This document shows, piece by piece, positions 26,047 through 35,464 of a stretch of DNA of 64,000 nucleotides. Position 1 is the stretch's first letter. Every line of letters begins with the position of its first letter. A model generated the notes under the pieces. That model searched no databases. It was given only the letters and a program-made list of their open reading frames with translations, and had not been told where the DNA came from. A program made the translations under genes and the position numbers. The stretch is from Hyphomicrobiales bacterium (GTDB lineage Bacteria > Pseudomonadota > Alphaproteobacteria > Rhizobiales > Rhizobiaceae): the NCBI GenBank assembly GCA_900466575.1, contig UBMP01000022.1, positions 1 to 64,000 on the forward strand, written 5' to 3'.

Positions 26047-26365
26047 TCTCGCCACTTCAGCGGTAGCTATTGATTTGTCGCCCTGATCCGGACCGCTTCG
26101 GCTTCGTGAATATACTCCGAAAATCACACCGCATCGGCTTCACGGTCGATGCAGTCGGCATGATCGACAGACGGTAGCTTGAGGTGTGCGGCACGGCCAT
26201 CGGCGATCGTTAAACGCAGGTTTAAATCAAACGTCCGCCAACCGTCGCCGGGGTCTACCCCTGAAGGATTGCCTTCAATACTGCTCCGCTTCGTGAATTT
26301 TGTAATTGTCTTTTCATCGGGCGATACTAAACTGCGCTTTTGGGTTTGAAAAAAGGGCGATGGTG
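26047..26365. other. Intergenic stretch with an 11-bp direct repeat
   Basis: GCTTCGTGAAT occurs at 26101-26111 and again at 26288-26298, both within AT-richer DNA. The second copy lies about 70 bases before the M20 gene, near a plausible promoter zone. No gene or RNA structure is recognisable. The function of the repeat is unknown. Confidence 0.35.
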
Positions 26366-27682
26366 ATGGCGGAGAACAATTCCTCAATCGAGTCGGTGAA
26401 GACGATTGTCGAGCAGGACCGGGACTGGTTGATCGATCTCACCCAGCGCCTTGTGCGGATTCCATCCGTCAATCCGAAGTTCGAAAGCGACCCGGCCATC
26501 AATCGCGAGGCCGACGTCCAGTCAGTGATCGAGGACGAGATCGGCAAGCTCGGCTTTGCGACGGAAAAATGGGACGCGCTCCCGGGCAGGCCAAACGTGG
26601 TCGGCAATCTCGCGGGCAGCGAGTCGCGCAGCCTCATTCTTTGCGGCCATATCGACGTCGTGCCTGTTGGCGATTCCTCACGCTGGGCGGTCGATCCCTT
26701 CGGTGCCGAGGTCAAGGGCGGCAGGCTTTATGGCCGGGGCTCGATCGACATGAAAGGCGGCGTTGCCGCCTGCATTGCAGCCAGCCGGGCGATCCGGAAA
26801 GCGGGGATCACACTTGAGGGCCGCTTGTCCATCCACACCGTCGTGGATGAGGAGGCCGGCGGCTTCGGAGCCATGGATGCGGTCAAGCGTGGCAAGCTCG
26901 CGAAGGCGGTGCTTGTGGCGGAGCCGACCTGGGGCGACATCATGCCTGCGGAAGGTGGCCTGGAATGGGCCCGCGTGACGATCCGCGGGCGGACAGCGCA
27001 TTCCGCCTGGCGCTACAACGAAATCTATCCGCAGCGCGACGATCCCGGCCGGCTTGAGCCCGGCGTCAATGCCATAGAACTCGCCACCCGCTTCATCGAG
27101 GCGCTCAGGCACTACGAGTCCAACCGGACCCGTGCGGCCTCGCACCCGCTGCTTCCAGCGGGCATGAACACGATCAATGTGGGCGTCTTGCATGCTGGCG
27201 CAGGTCTGGGTGCCAATGGCTTGCCTGTTATCATGACCAATCCGGCTATCATCCCTGATATTGCGGTGATCGACCTCGACATGAAGTTCCTGCCGACCGA
27301 GAATTCCGCCGACTACCGGCGCGATTTCGAGTCCTTTGTCCACCATTTCGCGCAGACCGATTCTTGGCTGCGTGCTAATCCGCCGACGGTCCAGTGGGAA
27401 CTGGGCGGCCTGCATTTCCCGCCGCTCAACACGCCCGTCGATCATCCGCTGGTGCAGTCGCTGGCCGCGCATAAATCGGCCGTCGGACGCAAGCCCGATA
27501 TCAAGGGCTTTGTGGCCGTCTGTGATGCCGCTCATTATGCCGGTGCCGGCGTCGATGGTGTGATCTTCGGGCCTTCGGGCGACGGTTTTCACGGAGACGA
27601 TGAATATGTTGATGTCGAATCTCTCGTGGAAACCGCCAAGGTAATCGCCGCCAGCGTCATCGACTGGTGCGGCACGAAATAG
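26366..27682 (+). CDS. M20-family amidohydrolase (ArgE/DapE type)
   Basis: A 438-residue zinc-dependent deacylase. The metal-ligand motifs are all present: LCGHIDVVPVG (His, Asp), GRGSIDMKGG (bridging Asp), VDEEAGGFG (catalytic Glu and ligand Glu), AEPT, and the late His in GDGFHGDDEY. The central dimerisation (lid) domain begins at AHSAWR. These enzymes hydrolyse N-acyl amino acids or related amides. The open frame starts at 26306, but the ATG at 26366 has AAGGG eight bases upstream. It converges on the branched-chain-type ABC operon and may process its substrate. The specific acyl amide is unknown. Confidence 0.87.
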   Translation: MAENNSSIESVKTIVEQDRDWLIDLTQRLVRIPSVNPKFESDPAINREADVQSVIEDEIGKLGFATEKWDALPGRPNVVGNLAGSESRSLILCGHIDVVPVGDSSRWAVDPFGAEVKGGRLYGRGSIDMKGGVAACIAASRAIRKAGITLEGRLSIHTVVDEEAGGFGAMDAVKRGKLAKAVLVAEPTWGDIMPAEGGLEWARVTIRGRTAHSAWRYNEIYPQRDDPGRLEPGVNAIELATRFIEALRHYESNRTRAASHPLLPAGMNTINVGVLHAGAGLGANGLPVIMTNPAIIPDIAVIDLDMKFLPTENSADYRRDFESFVHHFAQTDSWLRANPPTVQWELGGLHFPPLNTPVDHPLVQSLAAHKSAVGRKPDIKGFVAVCDAAHYAGAGVDGVIFGPSGDGFHGDDEYVDVESLVETAKVIAASVIDWCGTK

Positions 27683-27753
27683 GCTGGCAGCGATAGCGCA
27701 CCCGCGAGGACATCGTGCGCCTCGCGGTTGATAGGGGGGCAACTGAAGCGGGG

Positions 27754-28770
27754 CTACGGCTTCTTCGACTTGGCGCGCACAAGATTGCTAATATGGGTCC
27801 ATACGCCCGCCAGCCCAGCCGGGTAGACCAGCATGACGGCTATGATCAGCAGCGCCGTGATGATCGGCCGCCAAGCGCCGAAATCGGCCATGAACTCGGC
27901 GAAGATCGTCAGCACGAAGGATGCCGCGATGGCGCCGTAGATTGTGCTCGTGCCGCCCAGCAGCACCATGGACAGGATGATCGTGGCAAGGCTCATGCCA
28001 AAGACGTCGACGGAAGCGTTGCGCTGGTAGGCGGCGTAGAAGGCGCCCGCGATACCGGTGAAGAACGCACTTGCGGCCAGCGTGATCACCCGCTGGCGTA
28101 CCAGAGAGATACCACGGCTGATCGCATATTCCTCATTGTCGCGCAGGGCAACGATGCTCGCGCCGGTCTTCGAGCGGACCAGAACCCTGAGGAAGATGGT
28201 GCTTGTCAGAAGGATGGCGAGCGCAACATAGAAATAGCCGAACTTGCCGTCGCGTATCAGGTTGACGCCGGGAATGTAGAGCGTCTGGATCCGGACCATG
28301 CCCTGCGTTCCGCCTGTGTAGTCGGACTGGCTCAGGATGATCTGCATGACGAGTTGGGCGAAGCCGAAGGTCACCAGGATAATGTATATGCCCTTGAGTC
28401 TGAGGATCGGGATGGTCACGACAATGGCAGCGAATGTCGAGGCGGCACCGCTCAGCACGAGTGCGAGCCACGGATCGATGCCGGCAAACTTGGTGATCAG
28501 ACCATAGGCATAGACGCCGATGCCGAAAAGCGCGAGGTGCCCGAAATTGAATACGCCGCCATAACCCAGGCTGAGATCCCAGTTGGAGGCGACCACGGCA
28601 TAGATGAAGGCCATGATCAGGACGTGGCGGCTGTAGCTGTCCGGTACGACGAAGGGCAGGAAGGCCAGCACTGCGAAGGCGACGAGCACGAGAGCTGCCT
28701 CCCGCTTCCAGTCCATGCGGCCGGGCGACCTGGTAAGAGCAGGCGAAACGCCAAGGGATGTTTCTGTCAT
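27754..28770 (-). CDS. Branched-chain-type ABC transporter permease (LivM)
   Basis: A 338-residue permease of the HAAT class with about nine membrane helices. LSLGYGGVFNFGHLALFGIG near residue 75 and the cytoplasmic loop VALRDNEEYAISRGI near 205 are LivM hallmarks, as is GGTSTIYGAI near 280. The frame runs on upstream to 29559 only as a shadow of livH; the ATG at 28770 overlaps the livH stop by 4 bases. It is the last gene of the importer operon. Confidence 0.9.
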   Translation of the reverse strand: MTETSLGVSPALTRSPGRMDWKREAALVLVAFAVLAFLPFVVPDSYSRHVLIMAFIYAVVASNWDLSLGYGGVFNFGHLALFGIGVYAYGLITKFAGIDPWLALVLSGAASTFAAIVVTIPILRLKGIYIILVTFGFAQLVMQIILSQSDYTGGTQGMVRIQTLYIPGVNLIRDGKFGYFYVALAILLTSTIFLRVLVRSKTGASIVALRDNEEYAISRGISLVRQRVITLAASAFFTGIAGAFYAAYQRNASVDVFGMSLATIILSMVLLGGTSTIYGAIAASFVLTIFAEFMADFGAWRPIITALLIIAVMLVYPAGLAGVWTHISNLVRAKSKKP

Positions 28771-29645
28771 GCGAGTCCCCTTGCGCGGGAGCCGAACAGG
28801 CCTTCGGGCCGGACCATCAGCATCAGGATCAGCACCGCAAAGAGCAGGGCGGGTGTCCAGTAGAGGCCGAAATAGTAGCTGCAGATCGCTTCGAAGAAGC
28901 CGATGAGATAGGCGGCGAAGATCGGGCCGGAAATGTTGGACAGTCCGCCGAACACGACGACGATCAGGGCCTTGAGCAGCGGATCGGCACCCATGACAGG
29001 CGACATGAAGCGATAACCGCCCATGAAGATGCCCGCCAGCGCCGCCAGCGCCGCTGCAATCGCGAAGGCGAGCCCGTAAAGTGCGGTGACGTTGAGGCCG
29101 ACAAGCAGACTGGCGTCCTCGTTCTGCGCGACGGCCCGCAGGGCCAGGCCAAGGCGCGTGCGATTGAGAAACAGCCAGAGCGCGAGGAGGATGATCGGAG
29201 TGATGACGATGATCGCAATCTGGTGCAGCGAGACGCCGATGCCGAAGATCTCGGTGTTGCCGGCGATCAGAGTCGGCAGTTGCTTGGAACGCGGTCCCCA
29301 GATCTCGAGCGCGCCGTTCTCGATGAGAGACGCGGCCGCGAGCGTGGTGATGACCACGACGAGGACGATGTTGGGCCGGCCGATCATCGGCCGCACGACG
29401 CTTGCCTGCAGCAGCCAACCGGCACCTGCCATGATGATCATGGCAAGCGGCAGGACGATGAAATAGGGGATCGACCAGGCGTTGAGCTGCCAGGCGATAT
29501 AGGCGCCCAGCATCATCATCACGCCATGGCTGAAATTGAAGACGCCGATCGTGGTCCATATCAGCGCCAGGCCAACCGCCATCATCGCATAAAGCGAGCC
29601 CTGGAACAGGCCGCCGAAGAGGATTTGCGAGGCTGCGTCCATCAT
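28767..29645 (-). CDS. Branched-chain-type ABC transporter permease (LivH)
   Basis: A 292-residue permease. The N-terminal segment LFQGSLYAMMAVGLALIWTT, then FSHGVMMMLGAYIAW, and the VAQNEDASLLVGLNV loop near residue 195 are LivH features. GGLSNISGPIFAAYLIG lies near 235. It pairs with LivM and follows the LivF ATPase by 40 bases. Confidence 0.9.
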   Translation of the reverse strand: MMDAASQILFGGLFQGSLYAMMAVGLALIWTTIGVFNFSHGVMMMLGAYIAWQLNAWSIPYFIVLPLAMIIMAGAGWLLQASVVRPMIGRPNIVLVVVITTLAAASLIENGALEIWGPRSKQLPTLIAGNTEIFGIGVSLHQIAIIVITPIILLALWLFLNRTRLGLALRAVAQNEDASLLVGLNVTALYGLAFAIAAALAALAGIFMGGYRFMSPVMGADPLLKALIVVVFGGLSNISGPIFAAYLIGFFEAICSYYFGLYWTPALLFAVLILMLMVRPEGLFGSRARGLA

Positions 29646-29685
29646 GCCTGCCTTCCGTGGGGTCTGGTGATATGCGTCATCGCTG

Positions 29686-30399
29686 CTACTGCCCGAAGTA
29701 GAGCGCCATGATATCGGAATGATCCATGGTCTCGCCCGGTTTGATCTCGGCCGCGACCTGGCCGTGATTGATGAGATAGAGGTGCTGGCTGAGTTCCAGC
29801 AGGAACTCGACGTCCTGCTCGACTACGACGAGCGGGATGCCGCCGGCGGATATGTCGAGCACAGCCCGGCACAGTTCTTCCTTGATCTTCGGTGCGAGCC
29901 CCAGCGTGGGCTCGTCCAGGATCAGCATGCGGGGGCTGCTCATCAGCGCGGTGCCGATCGACACCATCTGCCGCTCGCCCCCCGACAGCGTTCGCACTTT
30001 CTGGCGCCAGCGTTCGCCGAGCTTGGGGAAGATCTTCAGGGTGCGTTCGCGGTTGACCTCTTCCTCGGCCCGGGCACGCGGCGTGTAGGCGCCGAGCGCC
30101 AAGCATTCGCCGATGGTGAGATCCGGAAAGAGCCGATTGCCCTGAGAGGAATGAATGAGGCCGAGCCCGACGATGGAACGGGCGCTCTGATTGGCGATGT
30201 CGGTGCCGTTGAACTTGATGGATCCGCCTCGCGCGCGAACCAGCCCCGATATGGCGCGCAGCAGCGTCGTCTTGCCATGGCCGTTCGGGCCAAACAGGCC
30301 GACATTTCCATACTTCCCGATCGCCATCGTGAGGTCATGAAGGACGTCGATGCGTCCGTAGCCGGCGGTCAGGTTCTCTATCTCGAGCAGCGGGGTCAT
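29686..30399 (-). CDS. Branched-chain-type ABC transporter ATPase (LivF)
   Basis: A 237-residue ATPase. Walker A is FGPNGHGKTTLL near residue 38, the signature is LSGGERQMVSIGTALM, Walker B MLILDEPTLGLAP, and the switch region VVVEQDVEFLLEL. The length and the LivF-type ending fit. It overlaps the LivG gene by 4 bases and works as the second ATPase of the importer. Confidence 0.9.
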   Translation of the reverse strand: MTPLLEIENLTAGYGRIDVLHDLTMAIGKYGNVGLFGPNGHGKTTLLRAISGLVRARGGSIKFNGTDIANQSARSIVGLGLIHSSQGNRLFPDLTIGECLALGAYTPRARAEEEVNRERTLKIFPKLGERWRQKVRTLSGGERQMVSIGTALMSSPRMLILDEPTLGLAPKIKEELCRAVLDISAGGIPLVVVEQDVEFLLELSQHLYLINHGQVAAEIKPGETMDHSDIMALYFGQ

Positions 30400-31133
30400 A
30401 CCGCGGCCTTTCTGGTGCCGAGATAGGCTTCGACCACGCGCGGGTCGGCGATGATGCTCCTCGGATCTCCTAGCGCCAGCACCTGGCCCTGGTTGAGCAC
30501 CAATAGATGCTGCGACAGGCTCATGAGGAAGGTCAGGACGTGTTCGATCAGCAGGATCGTGACGCCGAGCCCGGAAATCCTGCGGATGAGTTCAATGGAT
30601 GTCTCGATCTCGGGCTTGGTAAGGCCCGAGGCGGGCTCATCGAGCAGCAGCAGGCGCGGCTGCATGGCGACGGCCGTTGCCAGCATGAGGCATTTGCGGT
30701 CGAAGACGGAGAGTTCCTCGGCGAGCCGGCCCTGGCTGGACCGCGGCAACCCGACCACATCAAGCGCCTCGACGGCGTTGCGACGCTGCTCCTCCGGAGA
30801 GCGGTTGGCCTTGCTATAGGTGGCGCTGATCAGCACATTCTCGAAGACGGTCAGCTTGTCGAAACTCGTCTCGCGCTGGAATGTCCGGGCCAGCCCGAGA
30901 CGGGCTATTTCGTGCCCGGCCTTGCGATGGATATCGACGCCGTCGAATATGATCCGTCCCCGGTCCGGGCCGAAGGGAATGCCGGTTATCGTGTTGAAAA
31001 GCGTGCTCTTGCCAGAGCCGTTGGGTCCGGCAATGCCGAAGATCTCGCCGGGCTCGACCCTGAAGGACACATTATCCAGGGCCCTCAGCGAACCGAAGGC
31101 CTTGGAGACGTTTTCGACGTCGAGCAGCGGCAT
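30396..31133 (-). CDS. Branched-chain-type ABC transporter ATPase (LivG)
   Basis: A 245-residue ATPase. Walker A is AGPNGSGKST near residue 36, Walker B RLLLLDEPASGL, switch His in LLIEHVLTFLM. The signature reads LSVFDRKCLML rather than the LSGGQ/LAYGQ form, a variant I believe occurs in some LivG-like proteins. It begins 2 bases after the binding-protein gene ends and overlaps livF by 4 bases. Confidence 0.88.
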   Translation of the reverse strand: MPLLDVENVSKAFGSLRALDNVSFRVEPGEIFGIAGPNGSGKSTLFNTITGIPFGPDRGRIIFDGVDIHRKAGHEIARLGLARTFQRETSFDKLTVFENVLISATYSKANRSPEEQRRNAVEALDVVGLPRSSQGRLAEELSVFDRKCLMLATAVAMQPRLLLLDEPASGLTKPEIETSIELIRRISGLGVTILLIEHVLTFLMSLSQHLLVLNQGQVLALGDPRSIIADPRVVEAYLGTRKAAV

Positions 31134-31135
31134 GC

Positions 31136-32395
31136 TTACTTGATCCAGGGCTGAGGCTTGTATTCGCCGGTGGCGTAGGCCGTGGGCGAGATCAGCGTGC
31201 GTTTGCCGTCCCAGATCTGGAAGAACGTGATCGGAATGTATTCGTCGCCCTGCATGGCCAGATGGGTTTTCGGATCGAACTTCAGGCGACCGGCGACCGT
31301 CTGCTTGTCGGTTTCGCCAAGGGCCTTCATCACGGCCTGATGGTCCTTAGGGTCGCCGGCCTTTTTAAGCGCGTCATTGTAGAGATGGACGATCTCGTAG
31401 AGCGCCAGGCCATAGGTGCCGCTATCGACGCCGTATTTGTCCTTGAACTTCTTGGCGACTTCGTCTGCGCGCGGATTCTTCGGCGAGAAGAGCGGGCCAC
31501 CGAGAAGGTCATAGACGACACCGTTCGAATTGGTCTTGGTCAGTTCGACGAATTCCGGAACGCTCGGGGCATATTGCAGGAAGACCAGGCTGTTGGTCGG
31601 CTGCTCCAGGAACTGGTTGAGGAAGGACGCGGAGTTGCCCGACAGGTAGTCGGTATTGATGACGACGTCCGGCGTGTTCTCGCGGACCTTGGCGAGAATG
31701 GAACGCCAGTCCGTGACTTCGCCGAAGGGCACCATTTCATCGACGGTGATCTTCCAGCCCTTCTCTGCGAAGGTCTTCTTCATGCCTTCCGAGATGGTCT
31801 TGGAATAGGCGTTGTCGGATGAAATGATCGCGACTTTCTTGTTCGAAATCTTGAGCTTGCCGTCGGCTTCGAGCTTTTCGACGAAGGTCGTGACGTCTGT
31901 GTTGTAGGCGTCGAAGGAGGGGGTCCAGGACCAGCAGCAGCCGTATTTCTCCGGATGCGGCGCGATGATGTCACGGGTCTGTGCCGAGGTCGCAGCCAGC
32001 ACGTAGGGCATTTCCGCTTCGGCCATCGTGTCGATTTCGAAATTGGTCAGGCTGGCATAACCCGTGAGCATGAAATGGACATCGGGATCGCCGATCAGGC
32101 GCTCGACCGCGCTGGTGACATTGCCTGCGGACTGGTCTTTCACGTCGCCGACAACAAGCTCGAACATATTGCCTTTGAAGCCCCCGGCGGCGTTCAGTTC
32201 ATCGACAGCCATCTGGGCGCCGCGCTTGAATTCCTGGCCGTCGGCGCTCGCCGGGCCCGTCAGCGGCGCAAGAAGACCAATCTTGATGACATCGGCGGCG
32301 GCCGCCGTCCCAACGGCGCCTGCCAGCACCATGGTGCCGATCGCGGCACAGGCCGCGAGGCGGCGAATACGATCGCTGAAGTAGCTGCTTTTCAT
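31136..32395 (-). CDS. Branched-chain-type ABC transporter substrate-binding protein
   Basis: A 419-residue periplasmic binding protein. The N-terminus has Arg residues and a hydrophobic core (AAIGTMVLAGAVGTAAAADV) with probable cleavage after AAA. The mature start IKIGLLAPLTGPASADGQEF is the standard Leu/Ile/Val-binding fold. These family members also carry amides, urea, or aromatic and heterocyclic acids. Given the amidohydrolases and the glutamine-synthetase-like ligase around it, a nitrogen compound other than branched-chain amino acids is plausible. It is the first gene of the operon and is divergent from the alpha/beta hydrolase. Confidence 0.9.
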   Translation of the reverse strand: MKSSYFSDRIRRLAACAAIGTMVLAGAVGTAAAADVIKIGLLAPLTGPASADGQEFKRGAQMAVDELNAAGGFKGNMFELVVGDVKDQSAGNVTSAVERLIGDPDVHFMLTGYASLTNFEIDTMAEAEMPYVLAATSAQTRDIIAPHPEKYGCCWSWTPSFDAYNTDVTTFVEKLEADGKLKISNKKVAIISSDNAYSKTISEGMKKTFAEKGWKITVDEMVPFGEVTDWRSILAKVRENTPDVVINTDYLSGNSASFLNQFLEQPTNSLVFLQYAPSVPEFVELTKTNSNGVVYDLLGGPLFSPKNPRADEVAKKFKDKYGVDSGTYGLALYEIVHLYNDALKKAGDPKDHQAVMKALGETDKQTVAGRLKFDPKTHLAMQGDEYIPITFFQIWDGKRTLISPTAYATGEYKPQPWIK

Positions 32396-32459
32396 GTTTC
32401 GGCCCCTCTTTATGGCCGCTGTCGCGGCGTTGGATTTCTTTCAGTATAGGCACGATTGT

Positions 32460-32472
32460 TTTTCATTGAAAA
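32460..32472. promoter_or_regulatory. 13-bp palindrome, candidate RpiR operator
   Basis: TTTTCA-T-TGAAAA is a perfect inverted repeat in the divergent region between the binding-protein gene and the alpha/beta hydrolase. Its TTTC/GAAA core also appears in the palindrome upstream of the RpiR gene at 37093. A further spaced pair, AATTTC (32477-32482) and GAAATT (32494-32499), lies alongside. Confidence 0.5.
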
Positions 32473-32482
32473 GAGAATTTCA

Positions 32483-32510
32483 TTGACGGTATCGAAATTG
32501 CGCTTAATTT
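32483..32510 (+). promoter_or_regulatory. Candidate sigma-70-type promoter for the alpha/beta hydrolase gene
   Basis: TTGACG (32483-32488) and TAATTT (32505-32510) are separated by 16 bases, about 45 bases before the start codon at 32556. The -35 box overlaps the spaced inverted repeat, which would allow repression. Confidence 0.45.
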
Positions 32511-32555
32511 GTGGCTGCCTTACATTGGACATTTGCAGCATCAGGGAGTCTGACA

Positions 32556-33368
32556 ATGAGCGTCCGTCGCCACGAAATCGAAACGACCCACGCCAGGATT
32601 GCAGTCCGCGAAAGCGACGGGAAAGGCATGCCGGTTCTGTTCGTCCACGGTAATTCGAGTTCTGGGGCGGTATTTCGAAACCAGTTCGAAGGTGAGATCG
32701 GCGAGACCTATCGGATGATTTCCTTCGACCTTCCCGGCCACGGCGATTCATCGGATGCCTTCGATCCCGACCGCAGTTACTGCATGGAGGGCTATGCCGA
32801 TGCCATGGTCGAAACGCTGAAGCTGATGGGTATCGACAAGGCTGTCGTCTTCGGCTGGTCACTGGGCGGGCATATCGGGCTTGAAATGATCAAGCGCTTT
32901 CCAGGCATGCTTGGCCTTATGATCACCGGCACGCCGCCGGTCGCGCCCGAAGAGGTCGGTCAGGGCTTCAAGATCAGCAAGCACATGGGCCTTGCCGGCA
33001 AGGAGAGCTTCACCGAGGAAGATGTCGAGAACTATGCGCGCTCGACCTGCGGCGAGCCCTTCGAACCGTTCCTGCTCGATGTCGTGCGCCGCACCGATGG
33101 TCGCGCGCGTCGTCTGATGTTCGAGAAGTTCGCAGCCGGCACGGGTGACAACCAGCGCGACATCGTCGCCGGAGCCACGCCGCCGATCGCCGTCGTCAAC
33201 GGCATCGATGAGCCATTTGTCGATGTCGATTTTGTTGCCAGGGTGAAGTTCGGCAATCTCTGGAATGGCAAGACCTACACGATCGCCAATTCTGGGCACG
33301 CGCCGTTCTGGGGCAAGCCCGCCGAATTCGATCCCTACCTGCTCCGCTTTATCAGAGACGTCGCCTGA
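32556..33368 (+). CDS. Alpha/beta-fold hydrolase
   Basis: A 270-residue hydrolase. The oxyanion strand is VLFVHGNSSSG, the nucleophile elbow FGWSLGGHIGLE (Ser near residue 105), and the catalytic His in NSGHAPFWGKP near 255. An acid residue is likely in the GIDEPFVDVD segment. AGGGAG precedes the ATG at 32556. It is divergent from the importer operon and its 3' end converges on the N-formylglutamate amidohydrolase gene, 18 bases apart. Substrate may be an ester, lactone or amide of the imported compound. Confidence 0.83.
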   Translation: MSVRRHEIETTHARIAVRESDGKGMPVLFVHGNSSSGAVFRNQFEGEIGETYRMISFDLPGHGDSSDAFDPDRSYCMEGYADAMVETLKLMGIDKAVVFGWSLGGHIGLEMIKRFPGMLGLMITGTPPVAPEEVGQGFKISKHMGLAGKESFTEEDVENYARSTCGEPFEPFLLDVVRRTDGRARRLMFEKFAAGTGDNQRDIVAGATPPIAVVNGIDEPFVDVDFVARVKFGNLWNGKTYTIANSGHAPFWGKPAEFDPYLLRFIRDVA

Positions 33369-33386
33369 CGAGTGGCGGGGCCACGT

Positions 33387-34139
33387 TCAGGCGCAGGCGT
33401 GCAGGGCGCCTGCAAGCCGCTCGGTCCACTCGGCTATGCCATCCCGGGTCGAGATCAGGTCGTTCCGGATTTCGATGAGAATGGCCGGATAGCGGCGATC
33501 GTCCCCATGGATGGGAACCGCATAGTCCCCCGCACGATCGATCACATAGGGAACATTGGCGCCCACATTTATCGACGGGTCCCTGGCGAGCGCCGAAATG
33601 ACGGCCTCGCCATAATCGCGGGAATGGTCGTAGAGGATGCCGGCGTGCCACGAACGCTCTACACCGAGGAAGACCGGCGTGAAGGAGTGAATGGCAACGA
33701 TCCTTGTCTTACGTCCAGCTCGGTCGCGCCGATCCAGAAACGATCTGACATGATCATGGAATGGGGTGAAGATCCGGGCGATGCGACCTTCCCGTTCGGC
33801 ATCGGTCAACGCCATATTGCCTGGTATCGCTGTGCTCTCGGACAGAACCGGAATGGAGGTCGGGCTGTCGAGGGGGCGGTTCAGGTCAATCAGCAGCCGT
33901 GAATAGGTGCCGAGGAAGCAGGCCGCATCGAGCCGCTTTGCAAGGCCACGCGCCACGCCCTCAGCGCCGAGGTCCCAGGCGATGTGGCGCATGCGCTCAT
34001 GAGCGGGGAGCCCGAGATCCGCATAAGCTGCCGGCATATGGCTCGATGCATGCTCGCAGATCAGCACGATGTCGGACGTACCAGATCCATTCACCTCAAT
34101 GATCGGTGGCGGCCAGTCGCTGCCTTCGTCGAGAGGCAT
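33387..34139 (-). CDS. N-formylglutamate amidohydrolase family protein (HutG-like)
   Basis: A 250-residue zinc-dependent deformylase family member. Family marks are VLICEHASSHMPAAYADLG near residue 20 (Glu/His), AWDLGAEGVARGLAKRL, LIDLNRPLDSPTSIP and IHSFTPVFLG. The start at 34139 lies 2 bases after the ligase stop, giving a coupled operon. No other histidine-utilisation genes are present, so the substrate may be another N-acyl or N-formyl acid, perhaps a gamma-glutamyl product of the neighbouring ligase. Confidence 0.83.
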   Translation of the reverse strand: MPLDEGSDWPPPIIEVNGSGTSDIVLICEHASSHMPAAYADLGLPAHERMRHIAWDLGAEGVARGLAKRLDAACFLGTYSRLLIDLNRPLDSPTSIPVLSESTAIPGNMALTDAEREGRIARIFTPFHDHVRSFLDRRDRAGRKTRIVAIHSFTPVFLGVERSWHAGILYDHSRDYGEAVISALARDPSINVGANVPYVIDRAGDYAVPIHGDDRRYPAILIEIRNDLISTRDGIAEWTERLAGALHACA

Positions 34140-34141
34140 GA

Positions 34142-35464
34142 TCAGTAGACTTCCCTGTAGCGCTGGCAGATGCCGGCCTCGTCGAGCCCGTCCAGCGCGG
34201 CGATCTCGTAGGTTTTCATGCCGACGAAGGTTTCCAGGAAGATCGGCTCGAACCACCCGGCCACCACCGGGTCGGCCTTCAGGACGTCGAGCGCATCCGC
34301 CAGCGTCTCCGGCAGCCGGACCAGCCCGTTTGCAGACAGCTCCGCCTCACTCATGGCAGAGGGATCGCCGGAGACGATCGGCGGAGCGGGTAGCTCGGCG
34401 CGAAGCCCTTCCAGACCGGCGCGGATGATGGCTGCTATGGCCAGATAGGGATTGGCCGTGCCATCGGCCGCCCGGTATTCGATATTGAAGCTCTTCGACG
34501 GGTCACGACCGCCGATCGATACCGTCGGGCAGATGCGCAACGTTGCTTCGCGATCCTTGTCGCCGAGCCACGTGTAGGATGAACTCCAGTTATGAGGCCG
34601 AAGACGATAGTAGGACGATACGCTCGATGCGGTCAGTGCCGTCATCGCGGGCAAATGCCTGAGAATACCGGCGCAGAACGACGCGGCGCGCGGCGAAAGG
34701 CCGGCCGGGCCATTCGCGTCATAGGTAACGGGATCGCCACCGCGGTCGCGCAGGCTGAAATGGATATGCACGCCGCTGCCGACAGATGCAGGATCGGTCT
34801 TAGGGGCGAAACTTGCGCGCCAACCACGCACGCGGCAGATTTCCCGGATGATCTCCCGGATGGCGACGGCGCGGTCGGCGGCGACAAGCGCCGGCGCGGG
34901 GGCATGGGTCACCTCGAATTGGTCTCTGCCGAATTCCGAAATGATAACCTCGGGTTCGACGCCGGCTTCCTCGAGTGCTGCCATGATCTGCGGCGCGAAA
35001 CTGTCGGCGCGACGCAAGCCTTCGAAGGATAGAACCTGCGCGTCGGGCAAGTTGGCACCAAAGACCTGGAACTCCTGCTCGACGGCCGTGACGAGGGTCA
35101 GTCCTGTCTCGGCCTCAAGGGCGAGGACGGCATCGCGCAGAAGCGTCCGGGTGCAGCATGACCATGGGCTGCCGTCGAGCTCGACGAGATAACCTGGCAC
35201 CATGTCGAACGGCGTGGCGGCGCCTGTGCTCGTCGTGCGGAACCGTGCCTCTGCATCGGGAATGAGACGAAGGTCGCCCGATGAACCCCAGGGATTGGGG
35301 TGGGCGATGGAATTGAACGGGGTCAGCGACAGGTTGGCCTGCAGCCAGCCGACGCCGGTTTCGCTGATCTTGGGCAGAGTGTCGGTCGCAATGAACCGAC
35401 CGCGCGTGACCGCGGCGACATCTGTGGTTACGATGCCGGTGAGTTCCTTGAGTGCGATCGTCAT
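34142..35464 (-). CDS. Glutamine-synthetase-like glutamate-amine ligase
   Basis: A 440-residue member of the glutamine synthetase fold, shorter than housekeeping GlnA. Catalytic landmarks are present but modified: SSGDLRLIPD in the N-domain, VEQEFQVFG (metal Glu), GSGVHIHFSL (ammonium/metal region), SSYYRLRPHNWSSSYTWLGD with DREATLRICP (ATP/phosphate Arg region) and TANPYLAIAAIIRAGLEGL. Related enzymes attach glutamate to amines such as putrescine, ethanolamine or anilines for catabolism. The ATG at 35464 overlaps the isochorismatase stop by 4 bases. The absence of an adenylylation-type NLYDLP tail agrees with a catabolic ligase. Confidence 0.85.
   Translation of the reverse strand: MTIALKELTGIVTTDVAAVTRGRFIATDTLPKISETGVGWLQANLSLTPFNSIAHPNPWGSSGDLRLIPDAEARFRTTSTGAATPFDMVPGYLVELDGSPWSCCTRTLLRDAVLALEAETGLTLVTAVEQEFQVFGANLPDAQVLSFEGLRRADSFAPQIMAALEEAGVEPEVIISEFGRDQFEVTHAPAPALVAADRAVAIREIIREICRVRGWRASFAPKTDPASVGSGVHIHFSLRDRGGDPVTYDANGPAGLSPRAASFCAGILRHLPAMTALTASSVSSYYRLRPHNWSSSYTWLGDKDREATLRICPTVSIGGRDPSKSFNIEYRAADGTANPYLAIAAIIRAGLEGLRAELPAPPIVSGDPSAMSEAELSANGLVRLPETLADALDVLKADPVVAGWFEPIFLETFVGMKTYEIAALDGLDEAGICQRYREVY

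Noticed and set aside
27754-29559. A 601-residue open frame over both LivM and LivH
   Set aside because: The first half is an out-of-frame reading of livH with no family features. The real LivM begins at 28770 with a 4-base overlap.
30396-31133. LivG with broken signature motif as a sign of inactivity
   Set aside because: The LSVFDRK form differs from LSGGQ, but I believe similar LSxxxRK/RR forms occur in other LivG-like ATPases, and Walker A and B are intact.
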